Assembly (NCBI RefSeq): GCF_050436995.1
Contig: NC_134770.1
Span: 2,862,501-2,926,500 of the forward strand
Direction: 5' to 3'
DNA from: Anticarsia gemmatalis
Lineage: Eukaryota > Arthropoda > Insecta > Lepidoptera > Erebidae
Length of the DNA stretch: 64,000 nt
Shown here piece after piece: positions 63,258-64,000 of the stretch. The notes beneath the pieces were generated by a model. It did no database searches. It was not told the origin of the DNA and saw only the letters and a list, made by a program, of their open reading frames with translations. The position numbers and the translations under genes were made by a program. Positions within the stretch are counted from its first letter, which is position 1, and each line of letters opens with the position of its first letter.

Positions 63258-64000
63258 TATGCAAATAAATCTTTGATGCATGTCGTGCTTTGAGTCCGTA
63301 CCAGTCACAATCACTACTAAATATTATCGAATTAATACATTTCTACCCAAACTATCAGGAAAAGGGAACTATTTTTATCCAAAACCCTATTTTTTCAACA
63401 AAAAAGCCACACGCACGAATTAACATAAACATCAATGGGGCAAACATTATAAGTGTCCCGTTTCACCCCCTAAGGGGTGAATATCATTATAGGGGTAAGA
63501 AACATGTCATTAGTAGCACGGCCATATTGCCCCGCTATTGTGTACTAGCCTTAATTAATATCGTGCGTTGCGTCGATAAACCCGGGTGTACACTGAACAA
63601 GATTTTTAGATTGTGTTTTTGAAAGAATAGTTTTATTTTGGTATAGTTTGGGTTAATTTTACTTGGTTTAATTTTGTTGAGGGTGTTATGGAACACGGAT
63701 GGGGTGATATTGAACTGATAATTAAATACAATTTTCTAAGGGAATGGTTTGAAATTAAAACCTTGTAGGGAAAAGCAACCTTACATTAACTCTATATTGC
63801 ATATACAAATAAAAAACATACATTTAAAAACGGTGTCATCTATAGAGAAGGGATAACTTTATTGTCTATTTTAGTAAATTTTTAGATCCCCAGAAATATT
63901 GTTAAATTTGCTGAAAGATGTAATACCAGTTATCCCCGCCGCTCCACACAATCTACGACGGTAATAACTTAGTATAGGCGCCCATAGCCAGTTGTGCTCA

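Larger units (their letters stand above)
59613..64000 (-). other. 3' part of the intron upstream of exon 1
   Basis: No exon encoding the first half of Ig1 is visible here, so the intron runs past the window edge. It holds the duplicated block at 60115, the TIR element at 60768, a worn CTGGCTTTTACCCGCGTCTC relic of the Helitron family 2 type at 61305, and the microsatellite element at 62870. Confidence 0.65.

Noticed and set aside
63290..63622. 110-residue plus-strand frame
   Set aside because: Composition is random, it includes a palindromic CACCCCCTAAGGGGTG repeat piece, and nothing suggests splicing or conservation.

Overview
The window looks like nuclear DNA of a moth or butterfly (Lepidoptera). 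It is AT-rich, has very low coding density, and carries many short interspersed repeats of lepidopteran type: Helitron-like elements ending in CTAG, tRNA-derived SINEs and mariner relics. I see no bacterial operons, rRNA genes or functional tRNA genes.

One protein-coding gene can be supported. It lies on the minus strand and fills 22587-59612 with 18 coding exons whose splice sites and phases join into one open frame of 848 residues plus a stop. The order is: second half of an Ig domain, four more Ig domains, one fibronectin type III domain, a transmembrane helix, and a cytoplasmic tail of about 290 residues with an NPDIIP motif. This is the layout of the insect Sidestep (Side) family, neuronal cell-surface proteins that bind Beat proteins in axon guidance and synaptic matching. 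The signal peptide, the first half of Ig1 and the promoter lie to the right, beyond position 64000. I cannot say which Side paralogue it is.

Layout: 1-20690 is intergenic DNA downstream of the gene, made largely of degraded mobile elements. 20700-22586 is very AT-rich, poor in recognisable repeats, and probably the 3' UTR. 22587-59612 holds the exons, separated by introns of about 230 bp to 11.5 kb, the longer ones carrying insertions. 59613-64000 is the 3' part of the next upstream intron, with a duplicated block, a TIR element and a long GTAT microsatellite.

The most unusual items are: a 2.2-kb TA-flanked inverted-repeat element (37293-39515) whose ends carry many copies of a CCAGTAGTCAGCC motif in opposed orientation; a 530-bp Harbinger-like element (28739-29268) nested in a Helitron and still holding a possible first exon; two miniature mariners, one keeping a WVPHELT-coding relic; and a perfect 21-bp inverted repeat 15 bp past a splice donor of the Side-like gene.
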